Positions 49,789-49,850 of a stretch of DNA of 49,850 nucleotides are shown piece after piece. A model generated the notes under the pieces. The model saw only the letters and a list, made by a program, of their open reading frames with translations, was not told the DNA's origin and did no database searches. Source of the stretch: CAWUIO01 sp963922455 (lineage in GTDB: Bacteria > Bacteroidota > Bacteroidia > Cytophagales > Microscillaceae); the NCBI GenBank assembly GCA_963922455.1, contig CAWUIO010000041.1, positions 1 through 49,850 on the forward strand. The letters are read 5' to 3'. The position numbers were made by a program, and so were the translations under genes. Every line of letters starts with the position of its first letter. The stretch's first letter is position 1.

Positions 49789-49850
49789 TGTGAGGTGATG
49801 AAATAGGCAGACATGCCCTCCGGTCTCGGGGGTGGAGGCAGCCGAAACTG
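49789..49850 (+). tRNA. Partial type II tRNA-like sequence, odd anticodon loop (3' end outside window)
   Basis: TGTGAGG (7 nt) could be the acceptor strand, then TG, a D arm ATG-AAATAGGCAGA-CAT as in Leu tRNAs, an anticodon stem CCCTC/GGGGG, and a long variable arm beginning GGCAG-CCGAAA-CTG. The 7-nt loop is CGGTCTC, so position 33 is G rather than the near-universal T, with GTC at 34-36. A type II body with such a loop is abnormal. It may be a tRNA pseudogene or relic, an unusual tRNA, or a chance fold. The right flank is needed. Confidence 0.4.

Overview
The window reads as a chromosome segment of a Bacteroidota bacterium, probably of the Saprospira type. Evidence: a T9SS C-terminal sorting domain on a large secreted beta-helix protein, BfmA/DUF5712-type mobilization genes, a PadR plus FtsX-permease pair, a SufBCD cluster, and few recognisable Shine-Dalgarno sites. 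Genes are dense. Most of the non-coding DNA is a family of GC-rich dispersed repeats, regulatory palindromes and hairpins. The genus assignment is inference.

Layout. 1-6.9 kb is an AT-rich mobilizable element or integrated plasmid. It carries a relaxase running off the left edge, a mobilization accessory protein, an oriT-like hairpin, two XRE regulators, a ribbon-helix-helix protein, a membrane protein with a C-terminal HTH, a DUF5906 helicase, a GTTACAA iteron cluster, a Toprim primase and an excisionase-like HTH. No integrase is visible. A CAU tRNA and its terminator follow at 7.0 kb. 7.2-24 kb is ordinary chromosome: HAD phosphatase, thioredoxin, T9SS surface protein, M3 peptidase, a TPR signalling protein with a histidine-kinase DHp-like end but no ATPase, a PA0069-type radical SAM protein, two paralogous membrane proteins, a glycosyltransferase, DUF423, a peroxiredoxin-like protein and a PG_1098-type methyltransferase. 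24.1-27.3 kb is the glyoxylate shunt (aceB-aceA), preceded by two copies of a 16-bp palindrome six helical turns apart.

27.6-29.4 kb holds a predicted caspase-like effector broken by one base in a C6 run. 29.6-41.2 kb holds DUF4328, an S9 peptidase, PadR/permease, an MBL-fold protein, a GH13 branching-type enzyme, and a MerC / His-rich lipoprotein / Cys-pair protein operon behind a Fur/Zur-type palindrome. 41.4-43.5 kb is an AT-rich AAA ATPase plus TOPRIM (DUF4276-like) pair resembling an anti-phage module, with the nuclease gene decayed. 43.7-49 kb holds an NlpC/P60-like protein and sufB-sufC-(pentapeptide protein)-sufD, with a terminator-like hairpin between sufB and sufC. An Lrp/AsnC regulator and a truncated type-II tRNA-like sequence end the window.

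The main unexplained signals are: the eight-copy dispersed repeat, which has conserved arms, hypervariable loops and only gene-3' locations; the iteron cluster; the caspase-like effector; the candidate zinc operon; and the decayed ATPase/TOPRIM pair. Three genes carry apparent single-base frameshifts in short homopolymers, so sequencing error should be excluded before calling any of them a pseudogene.
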